Below, in pieces: positions 26,930-35,335 of a DNA stretch of 64,000 nt. The stretch comes from Paenibacillus cellulositrophicus. GTDB lineage: Bacteria; Bacillota; Bacilli; Paenibacillales; Paenibacillaceae. A program made the translations under genes and the position numbers. The notes under the pieces were generated by a model that saw only the letters and a list, made by a program, of their open reading frames with translations, had not been told where the DNA came from and ran no database searches. The DNA is taken from the NCBI RefSeq assembly GCF_009363095.1, contig NZ_CP045295.1:4415001-4479000 (forward strand), read 5' to 3'. How positions within the stretch are numbered: position 1 is the stretch's first letter; each line of letters begins with the position of its first letter.

Positions 26930-28171
26930 CTAATGATAATGCTCAACGTTAGTTTGATTGGGCGGATTGATTGGGGTGGTGGCGGTATCCTTTTTCTCTA
27001 AGCGAATGAAGAATGGGACAATCGTACTTAGCAGCAGTAATCCGGCCAACACCTCGAAAGTGAACACATGACCTTTGATGCCGGTCAGATAAACCGAGAC
27101 GATGGGGCCAAGTGAGGCTCCGATGAATAGCATAAACATATGGAAGGAAAGAGCGCTAGCTCTTAACTCTCCAGCTAAAGTGCCTATTAGAGACAACAAG
27201 GCGGGAAGAGCCATAGCTATACCAGCTGCAAAAACAATACTCGCCAAGATTAAAAATGTCAGGTTCCCCCAGGCGCCAACCAAACCTAAGCCAATACCGG
27301 CCAAGATCAGACCGCAACATAGTACATTTTTTACGCCAAACCTAGCAACGAACCTTCCATCAAACGGAGAAACGAGCATGCCGATGATACCGGCTGCGCG
27401 AACCCATAAGATTTCCTGGTGGCTCAGACTGAAGGGAGCGCTGCTTAGATAACTTCCAAGCGTAGAGAAAAAACCGACGAGTGCAATAAAGAGAGTTGAG
27501 GAAATGATGTAACAGAAGGGCAGGCTTTTTTTCTTGAAAATACCGCCAATGCGCTTTAACGGAGAAAAGAAATTGCCCTCCGGCTTCTGGATGATATCTT
27601 TGGGTACGCATAAGGTAATCAGAAAAAACGAAATAAAATACACGATGCCAAGGATGTAAAATACATATCTCCAGCTTAGTTCCAATATGACGGTGCTGCT
27701 ATAGATCTGTCCAACAATACTGGCCATTAAAAAGGCGGTGCTTATAAATCCGAGGATCGTTACCCTTTTTTTCGTTGGGAACATCTCTATTGCGTAGGCT
27801 AACACAGAAGGGGGAAACATGGATGCTGCCAATCCTTGGATAACCCTCAGCACAATAAGCCACTGAAACTCATGGACCGTTCCAATAAAAGGGGTTGATA
27901 CCGCGAGCAGGCATAATCCGGATATCATCATTCTTTTCCGTCCGTAGCGGTCGGAAAGCCCCCCGAACAGGAGTCCTCCGCCGGCAAAAGCAAATGAAAA
28001 GGCGCTTCCTGCCCAAGCAGCTTTGGAAGATGAAATCTGGAATACGTCCTCAAATAAGGGAAACAGGGGGATCGTTAAATATAGGGATGAGACGACAATT
28101 AATGAGCACCAGAATAGAATCAGGGTCGTAAGGTTATAACGTGGTGCCGCTTGCTTTGCTGGATTAATCAA
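26930..28171 (-). CDS. MFS transporter (drug/metabolite efflux type)
   Basis: This 413-residue protein has about twelve membrane segments and the MFS loop motif GGLSDRYGRKRMM between segments 2 and 3. It is shaped like an antiporter of the YnfM/drug-resistance group. The start is TTG with AAAGGGG 8 nt upstream, and it overlaps the stop of the preceding small membrane-protein gene by 8 bp, so the two are probably coupled. The substrate is unknown. Confidence 0.85.
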   Translation of the reverse strand: MINPAKQAAPRYNLTTLILFWCSLIVVSSLYLTIPLFPLFEDVFQISSSKAAWAGSAFSFAFAGGGLLFGGLSDRYGRKRMMISGLCLLAVSTPFIGTVHEFQWLIVLRVIQGLAASMFPPSVLAYAIEMFPTKKRVTILGFISTAFLMASIVGQIYSSTVILELSWRYVFYILGIVYFISFFLITLCVPKDIIQKPEGNFFSPLKRIGGIFKKKSLPFCYIISSTLFIALVGFFSTLGSYLSSAPFSLSHQEILWVRAAGIIGMLVSPFDGRFVARFGVKNVLCCGLILAGIGLGLVGAWGNLTFLILASIVFAAGIAMALPALLSLIGTLAGELRASALSFHMFMLFIGASLGPIVSVYLTGIKGHVFTFEVLAGLLLLSTIVPFFIRLEKKDTATTPINPPNQTNVEHYH

Positions 28172-28592
28172 TCGTGATTCCCCTTTCTTCTGCAGGCGTC
28201 CCTTTTGTTACAGCTGCATTGGTTTCCTTCACATTTAAAAACACGTTGACAGCAAAAACAAGAATGCCGCTTCCGGCAACGGATTCACCTATACGTTTAA
28301 TCGTTGATAACCATTCCTGATCATAGCCGTTTGCAATAAAGGACAGAGAGACTAACATGATTGGCAAGCCCGTGCCCTGCAACCAAAAGTGCCATTGGGC
28401 CAGACGGGACGCTGCGGCTTTGGGAAAGCGCAGATAAGTAAATCCGCAAAGGGCCAAAGTAGCCCATCCGAAAAGGTTGGTGTGGGCATGAACGCTAGTC
28501 AATGCAAAATTCAATGTTGCGCCCATGTAGATTCCAATGCCAATACCGAGAACAATATAAATAACAGCCATTTTTAAAAAACGTACTCCCAT
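28164..28592 (-). CDS. Small four-helix membrane protein resembling a fragment of haem-copper oxidase subunit I
   Basis: This 142-residue protein has four membrane segments. The motif SVHAHTNLFGWATL (His35, His37) matches the His-containing helix of CcoN/NorB-type subunit I, and a later WHFWLQGTGLP also recalls that family. It is far too short to be a complete oxidase (about 450 residues). Proteins like this are often labelled cytochrome c oxidase in databases, but the function is not established. AAAGGAGAG precedes the ATG. It is coupled to a downstream MFS gene. Confidence 0.7.
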   Translation of the reverse strand: MGVRFLKMAVIYIVLGIGIGIYMGATLNFALTSVHAHTNLFGWATLALCGFTYLRFPKAAASRLAQWHFWLQGTGLPIMLVSLSFIANGYDQEWLSTIKRIGESVAGSGILVFAVNVFLNVKETNAAVTKGTPAEERGITID

Positions 28593-28944
28593 CCAAACTC
28601 TCCTTTGTATTTTACGAGATTCATTCTCCAGTCAAGGAGTTCTATAGATTATTGAATTCCAAGAACCGGATATGTAACACAATCGTATAAACGGATGTTC
28701 GCACGATCAATATCGATATTTCTATGTCTCATATAGCTTTTTCTTATAATCATCGCAACGGCTTGGGAAAATCCTCGGCCTTTTGCATTATGGGTTTTTC
28801 GTACAAAAGATATAGTAAATTCGCTATGCAAGTATAGAAATAATGGAATGGTTCGCTGCTGCTCTTTTCTCTATGATTTGAATCAGGAGTACTTTTCAGT
28901 TATTAGCAGGATCGAAAATACCTAACAGAAGGAGTCTGGGAAGG
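28593..28944. other. Divergent intergenic region with a palindrome
   Basis: About 350 nt between the small membrane protein (minus) and the dioxygenase (plus). A perfect 12-bp palindrome AATATCGATATT lies at 28709-28720. A 60-codon frame on the minus strand has no ribosome site and no recognisable product. Confidence 0.5.
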
Positions 28945-29904
28945 ATGGGGAATATCATAAAGAAAACGGCAGGCATCCATCATATTACTTGTTTCGTGAA
29001 GGATGCGCAGAGAAATGTAGATTTTTATGCTGGAGTTCTAGGTCTTCGTCTTGTGAAAAAAACAATTAACTTTGACGCACCCGAGGTATACCATTTGTAC
29101 TTCGGCAATGAAAAAGGCAGCCCCGGAACGATAATGACGTTCTTCCCGCACGAACTTTCCCGCAAGGGCCGCATAGGAGGAGGACAAGTAGGTACAACAA
29201 CGTACGTGGTACCCATAGGCGCAATTGATTTTTGGAAAGCACGCCTCACGGCGTTCGATATTTCCTTCACGGAAAGCACCCGTTTTTCTGAAAACTATAT
29301 CGAATTTTTAGATCTTGACGGTCTGCAGTTAGAAATTGTTGAACGGGAAGACGGAGCGCTCAACACGTGGTCATTCGGAGGTATCCCGGCGGATAAGGCG
29401 ATCAAAGGATTTGGGGGCGCCGTGCTATACAGTGTTGCATCCACCCAGACCATGCAGGTACTTGAGGACGTTTTAGGTCTTGAAAGGGTAGGGCAGGATG
29501 GCGACTTTATTCGCTATAAGGCTGAAGGGGACATCGGCAACCTCATTGATGTGAATGCGGAGCCCATGGAATGGGGGATCCCAGGTAGCGGCACCGTTCA
29601 CCATATCGCGTGGCGAGCCAAGGATTTTGAAGACCATGATGCCTGGCGAAGCCATGTAGAAAGTAGCGGTTTAAATCCTACACCGATTATTGACCGACAG
29701 TATTTTCATGCGATCTATTTTCGTGAACAAGGCGGCATTTTGTTCGAAATTGCGACAGATCCGCCGGGTTTCGCAAATGATGAGCCTGAAGATCATCTAG
29801 GCGAAGCATTAATGTTGCCGTCATGGTTTGAAGACAGCCGTGCTGAAATTGAAAAGAACCTGCCACCTATTCAAGTGCGCGAATTGGAGTCAATCAAGCA
29901 ATGA
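28945..29904 (+). CDS. Ring-cleaving dioxygenase of the VOC superfamily (MhqA/MhqO-like)
   Basis: This 319-residue protein has two vicinal-oxygen-chelate modules: the first begins GIHHITCFVKDAQRNVDFY with metal-ligand His near 12, and the second has VHHIAWRAKDFEDH. It closely resembles the Bacillus dioxygenases MhqA and MhqO, which open hydroquinone or catechol rings during quinone stress. GAAGGAGTC precedes the ATG. It faces the catalase gene convergently across a shared terminator. A MarR-type MhqR regulator is not adjacent. Confidence 0.88.
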   Translation: MGNIIKKTAGIHHITCFVKDAQRNVDFYAGVLGLRLVKKTINFDAPEVYHLYFGNEKGSPGTIMTFFPHELSRKGRIGGGQVGTTTYVVPIGAIDFWKARLTAFDISFTESTRFSENYIEFLDLDGLQLEIVEREDGALNTWSFGGIPADKAIKGFGGAVLYSVASTQTMQVLEDVLGLERVGQDGDFIRYKAEGDIGNLIDVNAEPMEWGIPGSGTVHHIAWRAKDFEDHDAWRSHVESSGLNPTPIIDRQYFHAIYFREQGGILFEIATDPPGFANDEPEDHLGEALMLPSWFEDSRAEIEKNLPPIQVRELESIKQ

Positions 29905-29923
29905 AACACCCATTTGATAACGT

Positions 29924-29975
29924 AAAAAGAGCAGTTACACAGGCTATGATTAGCTGTGATAACTGCTTTTTGTTT
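29924..29975. terminator. Bidirectional terminator between dioxygenase and katA
   Basis: GCAGTTACACAGGCTA and TAGCTGTGATAACTGC form a long stem, with an A-rich left flank and CTTTTTGTTT on the right. It overlaps the last bases of katA on the minus strand. Confidence 0.78.
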
Positions 29976-31437
29976 AATAGGATAAAGTCTCCATATCTCT
30001 TAAACCAAGCCCCGTAGCAACCGCATTTCCCCATTCAGGATCGGCTTTATAAAAATGGGCGATTTGACGAAGTTTTATTTCATCCTTTTCAACCGGTTTC
30101 ATGGCATTCACAATATTGTTTACCAAGCGCCCGCGTTCTTCTGCACTAAGTAACCGATACAAGTCACCAGGTTGAGTGTAATGGTCATCATGGTCATAAG
30201 GGACACTGTCGGCTGAACCGGATACCTCAAACGTAGCTGCCTTGTATGCTGCAGATTCAGTCACTCCGTTGTAACTATTCGGTTCATAATACATTGAACT
30301 TCCTCCGTTGCCATCAGAACGCATTTGACCGTCACGCTGATTGTTATTCACTTCGATAACGGGTTTATTAATAGGAAGCGTGTTATGATTTGTTCCAACT
30401 CGATAGCGGTGTGCATCGGCATAGGCGAATAAACGGCCTTGAAGCATTTTATCCGGAGAAGCTTCAATACCGGGTACGAATGCTCCAGGAGAGAAAGTTG
30501 CTTGTTCGACTTCAGCGAAATAATTCTGCGGATTACGATCGAGGACCATACGCCCAACCTCGATAAGAGGGTAGTCTTTTTGTGACCACACTTTTGTGAC
30601 ATCGAATGGATCGAATCGATAAGTATTTGCATCTTCAAGCGGCATGATTTGAACATACAACTTCCACGCGGGGAAGTCTCCCTTTTCTATAGCATGAAAC
30701 AAATCCTCAATGTGATAATCCGGATTTTCGCCGGCCAGTTTAGCAGCTAGTTCGACATCCAGATTTTTAACACCCTGTTCCGTTTTGAAATGGTATTTTA
30801 CCCAAACTCCTTGTCCATCTGCATTGACCCACTTAAACGTATGGCTTCCATAACCATGCATATGACGTAAAGTAGCAGGGATACCGCGATCAGACATCAA
30901 GATGGATACTTGATGCAAGGACTCGGGAGACAATGACCAGAAATCCCATACTGCGTTTGGATTTTTAAGGTGGGTTTGAGGATGTCGTTTCTGAGTATGG
31001 ATGAAATCCGGGAATTTAATGGCATCTCTTATGAAGAAGACAGGTGTGTTATTTCCTACTAAGTCATAGTTCCCTTCTGCGGTGTAAAACTTTACGGCAA
31101 ATCCACGAGGGTCACGCACGGTATCTGCAGAGCCAAGTTCGCCTGCAACCGTAGAGAAGCGGATAAACAAGGGCGTGCGTTTACCAACCTCGGATAAAAA
31201 GTCGGCTTTGGTATATGAGGACACATCGTGGGTTACTTCAAAATATCCGTGTGCACCGGCACCTTTGGCATGAACAACTCGCTCAGGGACACGTTCACGA
31301 TTGAAATGGGCAAGCTTTTCAAGAAGATGGACATCTTGAATGAGTGTTGGACCTCGAGAGCCAGCGGTCATAGAATTCTGGTTATCTCCAACCGGAGCCC
31401 CCCAACTTGTCGTTAATTGGCCATGTTTGATTTCCAA
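29974..31437 (-). CDS. katA: Catalase (haem, small-subunit clade 3)
   Basis: This 487-residue enzyme decomposes hydrogen peroxide. From LTTSWGAPVGDNQNSM onward it closely follows Bacillus vegetative catalase KatA. Catalytic His56 lies in RVVHAKGAGAHG, NADPH/haem regions are intact, and the haem-ligand Tyr is in RLFAYADAHRYRVG. No ATG is available at the N-terminus; the start is TTG (31437), with GGGGGGT about 7 nt upstream. A near-palindrome TGTAAAATTAGTACA at 31456-31470 lies just upstream and could be an operator, but no consensus PerR box was found by eye. Confidence 0.95.
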   Translation of the reverse strand: MEIKHGQLTTSWGAPVGDNQNSMTAGSRGPTLIQDVHLLEKLAHFNRERVPERVVHAKGAGAHGYFEVTHDVSSYTKADFLSEVGKRTPLFIRFSTVAGELGSADTVRDPRGFAVKFYTAEGNYDLVGNNTPVFFIRDAIKFPDFIHTQKRHPQTHLKNPNAVWDFWSLSPESLHQVSILMSDRGIPATLRHMHGYGSHTFKWVNADGQGVWVKYHFKTEQGVKNLDVELAAKLAGENPDYHIEDLFHAIEKGDFPAWKLYVQIMPLEDANTYRFDPFDVTKVWSQKDYPLIEVGRMVLDRNPQNYFAEVEQATFSPGAFVPGIEASPDKMLQGRLFAYADAHRYRVGTNHNTLPINKPVIEVNNNQRDGQMRSDGNGGSSMYYEPNSYNGVTESAAYKAATFEVSGSADSVPYDHDDHYTQPGDLYRLLSAEERGRLVNNIVNAMKPVEKDEIKLRQIAHFYKADPEWGNAVATGLGLRDMETLSY

Positions 31438-31691
31438 TTTAAATACCCCCCAATGTGTAAAATTAGTACATTAGAAACATCTTATTATCCATTTTGTATT
31501 TTGATCAATATCGGTCTATCTATATTTGACATAGTTATCGTTTATATCTTTTTAGAAGTCAGTGTAAGAAGAGGTAAAGGAGCTGAATTCCCCGCAGATA
31601 TAAGAAATCCCCATGACAGATATTGACAAAGGCTTATTGATAGATACGAGTGGGAGGATTTAAGCTGTTACTATCACAAGGAGGGGGTAGC

Positions 31692-32075
31692 ATGTTTCGT
31701 ATAACCTGGGTTTCCGTTATTATTGTTGCGTATGTCATATTGCTTACCGCATGTGGAGCTGGTAAAAATGAAATGGTTCAATCAGCGCCTAGTGAAGAGT
31801 CAAAAACAGTAGCGAATGAAGTCGTGATCAAGGCAACGAATTGGAAGTTTGATAAAGCGGAGTATCGAATTAAAAAAGGAGAAGCCGTTAAGCTAACGTT
31901 AGATTCGGACTCCGGCGTCCATAGTATTGCATTTAAAGGCCTTGGAATTAAAGAACTGCGCTCCGGTGATTCCGAGGTTGTGGCAATAAATGAGGCTGGG
32001 ACGTATGAACTCTTCTGTAACACAATGTGCGGCTCAGGCCACGCCAATATGAAAGCTAAACTTATCGTTGAATAA
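31692..32075 (+). CDS. CuA-domain (cytochrome oxidase subunit II-like) cupredoxin lipoprotein
   Basis: This 127-residue protein has a lipobox LTAC (Cys21), so it should sit on the outer membrane face. The rest is a cupredoxin domain with all CuA ligands in order: His77 (GVHSIAF), then Cys109-x3-Cys113-x3-His117-x2-Met120 in FCNTMCGSGHANM. It lacks the transmembrane hairpin of true oxidase subunit II and stands alone, with no oxidase operon around it. AAGGAGGGGGTAGC precedes the ATG. It could be an electron carrier, a copper chaperone or a nitrous-oxide-reductase-like relic; the role is unknown. Confidence 0.85.
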   Translation: MFRITWVSVIIVAYVILLTACGAGKNEMVQSAPSEESKTVANEVVIKATNWKFDKAEYRIKKGEAVKLTLDSDSGVHSIAFKGLGIKELRSGDSEVVAINEAGTYELFCNTMCGSGHANMKAKLIVE

Positions 32076-32118
32076 AAGCTTTGGCGATCGCGACACATAG
32101 ATAAGCAGACAAATGAGA

Positions 32119-32154
32119 GGTCCGTCCTGCGATGCAGGGCGGACCGTTATTTTT
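32119..32154. terminator. Terminator between CuA lipoprotein and MFS gene
   Basis: GGTCCGTCCTGC at 32119-32130 pairs with GCAGGGCGGACC at 32134-32145 (one G-U), followed by GTTATTTTT. It also touches the end of the convergent MFS gene. Confidence 0.82.
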
Positions 32155-33568
32155 AGCTGTTTACATATTTTTCTGCTGAGCGTTTACGAAGGCCGAGGGC
32201 GGTAATGCCAATCCCTAGGAGGGAAGCGGCAATCGGAACCATCATCGCTGTGCGGTAGCCGTCGAGCATCGCTTGAGGGGATTTGTCGAAACCTGTAGCA
32301 CCAATCTGCACAGCGGTCACGACCGCCAAACCGAGTGCGGCGCCAAACTGGAAGGAGGTATTCAATAAACCGCTGGCGAGCCCCTGCTCTTCTTCCGCTA
32401 TTCCGTCCGTGGCGGCGATGGTTAAAGGTCCATAAGTCAGCGAAAAGGCGAGGCCCGTCAGGATCATCGTCGGGAACATCGCTGCATAGGTCCAGTCCAA
32501 ACCGATGGGAAGAAAAAGGGCGTAGGCTAATGCAGCGAGGCAGAACCCGCCGAAAATCACCGGAATATTGCCGAAACGGTTTACCAGCTTGGGGGTCAGG
32601 GTAGGTGCGAGTATGGAATCGACACCGACGGCGAGCAAGGCAAGACCCGTTTCAAGAGATGACCAGCCGCGCAGTTCTTGGAGGTAGAGCACCGTCACGA
32701 ACTGGAACCCGAAAAAAGAGCCGGCAAACAACATGGCACCCAGGTTCGCCCGCACGAGTGAGCTGGCAGAAAATATGCCAAGGCGTACCAAGGGGGAAGC
32801 CGAGCGTCGTTCAATCGTTGCGAAGAGACCAAAAAGCAGGGCACTGCAGGCCAGGATTCCGGCGGTCCAGCTCCAGCCCAGGTTGGAGGATTCCACGACA
32901 CCGTAAACCAGAAGCAGCATGGCCGCCGTGACACTGACTGCTCCGGCCAGATCGAAGCCTTTGGAGGAGGCCTCCGGCCGACCAGAGGCCGGTATGAGGC
33001 GAATCGCGGTTAGAAGAATCACAAACGCCAATAGAACCGGACCGAAGAAAACCCACCGCCAGCTGATCTCGCTTAAGATGCCGCCGACCACAAGACCGAG
33101 CGAAAACCCGGCGGCCGCTGTCCCGGCATAAACGAGCAAGGCCTTGTTACGTGCAGTGCCCTCCGCAAAGCTTGTCGTGATGATGGATAAGCCGGCCGGA
33201 GTCATGAACGCAGCGCTAATGCCTGTAACAAACCGGGCGGTGATCAGCATCCAGCCTTCGGTCGATAATCCGCCTAACCCGGAGAAAGCAAAGAAAACGG
33301 TGAGCCATAGCAGAAACATTTTTCGGCGCCCGAACAGGTCGGCTGCCCGGCCTCCCAGCAGCATGAAGCCGCCATACCCCAGTACATAGGCGCTGACTAC
33401 CCATTGCAGCGAACCGGTCGACATGCCCAGTTCAGCACGGATCGAGGGCAGAGCCACGCCCATCATCGACACGTCGATCCCTTCCAGAAAAATTGCGCCG
33501 CACAAAACGAACAATAAGCCCCAGGAAAGCTTGCCGGAACTTTGAGACGTTTGACCGTTTGCCTTCAT
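32153..33568 (-). CDS. MFS drug transporter, DHA2 (14-helix) type
   Basis: This 471-residue protein has fourteen predicted membrane segments and motifs of the QacA/EmrB group: SLQWVVSAYVLGYG in helix 2 and GGRAADLFGRRKMF in the following loop. I place the start at 33568, with GAGGAGG about 9 nt upstream; an in-frame ATG at 33586 overlaps that site. It is divergent from an HxlR regulator, the usual arrangement for an inducible pump. Confidence 0.9.
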   Translation of the reverse strand: MKANGQTSQSSGKLSWGLLFVLCGAIFLEGIDVSMMGVALPSIRAELGMSTGSLQWVVSAYVLGYGGFMLLGGRAADLFGRRKMFLLWLTVFFAFSGLGGLSTEGWMLITARFVTGISAAFMTPAGLSIITTSFAEGTARNKALLVYAGTAAAGFSLGLVVGGILSEISWRWVFFGPVLLAFVILLTAIRLIPASGRPEASSKGFDLAGAVSVTAAMLLLVYGVVESSNLGWSWTAGILACSALLFGLFATIERRSASPLVRLGIFSASSLVRANLGAMLFAGSFFGFQFVTVLYLQELRGWSSLETGLALLAVGVDSILAPTLTPKLVNRFGNIPVIFGGFCLAALAYALFLPIGLDWTYAAMFPTMILTGLAFSLTYGPLTIAATDGIAEEEQGLASGLLNTSFQFGAALGLAVVTAVQIGATGFDKSPQAMLDGYRTAMMVPIAASLLGIGITALGLRKRSAEKYVNS

Positions 33569-33695
33569 TCGATATGTCCTCCTCATTATGAATAATCATC
33601 CATTTTCGGAACCGGCACGATCGGGTCTGCCGATTTCCTTATTGGCACAAGGAGATTATGTATCATATAATCGAGGAACAGAAGTACGCACTTTT

Positions 33696-33741
33696 TTGTG
33701 TCATTTTCACCAAAAGGTAATATAGGAACCAAAAAGTACCT
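33696..33741 (+). promoter_or_regulatory. Promoter and candidate HxlR operator
   Basis: TTGTGT (33696-33701), 16 nt, then TAATAT (33718-33723) makes a plausible promoter for the regulator gene. Immediately after it, AGGAAC-CAAAAA-GTACCT (33724-33741) forms an imperfect inverted repeat whose position at the transcription start would block transcription. Assignment to HxlR is inferred from position. Confidence 0.5.
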
Positions 33742-33765
33742 ATTTTGATCGGGGGAAAAAATGCC

Positions 33766-34119
33766 ATGAAAACGAGTATGCCGCAAGCTTTTAATATACC
33801 GATAGAAGCGACCCTTGAAGTCATCGGGGGGAAATGGAAAACGCTCATTTTATGCCATTTAACCTATGGAGCGAAACGAACGAGCGAGCTGAAAAAGTTG
33901 ACCCCGGGCATCACGCAAAAAATGCTGACTCAGCAGCTTAGAGAGTTGGAGGAGGATGGGGTCATCATCCGGACGGTATACAACCAAGTCCCGCCGAAAG
34001 TCGTTTACGAATTGAGCGAGCTGGGCCAGTCCCTTCGGCCGGTCATCGATGTGATGTGCGAATGGGGAGAGCGGTACATCCAGGGATCAACTGAGAACCA
34101 GGCAAGCTCGAACATGTGA
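33766..34119 (+). CDS. HxlR-family transcription regulator
   Basis: This 117-residue winged-helix protein begins near EATLEVIGGKWKTLILCHL, the standard HxlR signature, followed by the recognition region TPGITQKMLTQQLRELEEDG. Relatives such as YodB and HxlR sense quinones, diamide or formaldehyde. I chose the ATG at 33766 because GGGGGA lies about 9 nt upstream; a longer frame from 33745 has no such site. It probably controls itself and the divergent DHA2 pump. Confidence 0.92.
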   Translation: MKTSMPQAFNIPIEATLEVIGGKWKTLILCHLTYGAKRTSELKKLTPGITQKMLTQQLRELEEDGVIIRTVYNQVPPKVVYELSELGQSLRPVIDVMCEWGERYIQGSTENQASSNM

Positions 34120-34140
34120 TGTAAGCCGCGAAGAAACTTA

Positions 34141-34175
34141 AAAAAGAGCTCAGCAACCAGGCTGAACTCTTTTTT
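34141..34175. terminator. Bidirectional terminator after the HxlR gene
   Basis: AAAAGAGCTCAGC and GCTGAACTCTTTT pair around AACCAG (one mismatch), with A and T tracts on either side, suiting both the HxlR gene and the convergent zinc-ribbon gene. Confidence 0.85.
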
Positions 34176-34225
34176 CATTCTATTTTATGATTGGCGAATG
34201 TTATGAATCCGACCAACAGGCACAC

Positions 34226-35323
34226 TTAGGATTGATAAAAATACAAAATAATGGCGGCAACCACAAGCACGCAGAAAAGGGTGAAAAACGTAATTTTCCA
34301 TCCGCTGCGCGGGACCTTGCCGCTGATGCTGCCCGTCTCCCCGTTGACCATATACCGATAAGTTTTCTCTTTATACGTGTAAGAGGCATTCCAAAGCGGC
34401 AGCAGAATATGCTTGTAGGTCCGCTCGGAGTATTGGGTATCGATGCTGAGGTTGCGCAGTTCGTCCCCGCCGATTTGCCGGCGTATCGAATCTTCCAGGC
34501 TGTCGTCCATCCGGGATACCGCGTCGCTCCAACCCTCACGCAGAGGCACGGTATACCTTTCCGCCACAAAACCGCTTAAATATTCAGGCTTGTATGGTCG
34601 AAGGTCCTCCAGGCTGAAATCGTCAAACTGCTCCATCAGGCGGGTGTCGTGTTGTTTGGAAGCAGGAACAAGCACATCGTTGAAAAATCGCTCGTAAGAG
34701 CCGGATGTCCAATGCCATACGGTGTACCGAACCTGCTCCTCGTACGTCTCTGTTTTCCCGTCAACAGTCCGGGTACGTGTCTCAGTGCGATAATGATAGG
34801 TTCCCACCTCTGCCGAATAATCGGAATCAGTTTGGGCATCAAAGGTCCAGAAGGGGACATAAATGCCGGAAACATTCGAGCGGGTCTGCTGCTTTTTGAA
34901 GGCGCCCGGCACGAACCATTTTTTCTTCTTCCACTTCAGGAACAGGGCGTTCGCCTCATCCTTCGAGATGTGAAAGGGGATGATGGATTCGGGCCGTATG
35001 CTGTCCGGATCCCCTTGGGGCAGGACCTTGGGGGAACCGCAAAATGCGCATAGAACCGCCGTCTGCGCGGCAGGCAGGAGCATCTGGGCCCCGCAGTTTT
35101 CGCATTGGACCGCCTGCTGCTCGGTCCCCCAGTCTTTCAAGGCCTGGTCTTGTTCATCCGCAAAATCCAGTTCATATTCGGTGGGCTCGGACGGATATCG
35201 GGGCTGTTCAATGGGAGCCAGGCTTCCGCAATACGTGCATTTCATCTGCTGGGTTTCGGTATCAAAAATCATTTGCGCCCCGCAGCCCGAGCAGGGGAAG
35301 CGGATCGGTGCTTCGACGGACAT
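34226..35323 (-). CDS. Double zinc-ribbon membrane-anchored protein (YdjG-like)
   Basis: This 365-residue protein has two TFIIB-type zinc ribbons (CSGCG at 11-15 with CTYCG at 29-33; CENCG with CAFCG at about 73-97), a large middle domain, and one membrane segment at about 341-361. It resembles YdjG of the Bacillus pspA-ydjGHI operon, which acts in membrane stress with an SPFH protein. Here it lies 12 nt after the SPFH gene and is surely cotranscribed with it. GAGGAG precedes the ATG. No PspA gene is nearby. Confidence 0.85.
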   Translation of the reverse strand: MSVEAPIRFPCSGCGAQMIFDTETQQMKCTYCGSLAPIEQPRYPSEPTEYELDFADEQDQALKDWGTEQQAVQCENCGAQMLLPAAQTAVLCAFCGSPKVLPQGDPDSIRPESIIPFHISKDEANALFLKWKKKKWFVPGAFKKQQTRSNVSGIYVPFWTFDAQTDSDYSAEVGTYHYRTETRTRTVDGKTETYEEQVRYTVWHWTSGSYERFFNDVLVPASKQHDTRLMEQFDDFSLEDLRPYKPEYLSGFVAERYTVPLREGWSDAVSRMDDSLEDSIRRQIGGDELRNLSIDTQYSERTYKHILLPLWNASYTYKEKTYRYMVNGETGSISGKVPRSGWKITFFTLFCVLVVAAIILYFYQS

Positions 35324-35335
35324 AAGCGCTCTCCT

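Noticed and set aside
28649..28831. 60-codon minus-strand frame between divergent genes
   Set aside because: No Shine-Dalgarno site and no similarity that I recognise. The region is better read as regulatory.
29907..29925. Possible SigW promoter (TGAAAC then CGTA) after the dioxygenase gene
   Set aside because: The spacer is 13 nt and the site lies just before a terminator facing a convergent gene.
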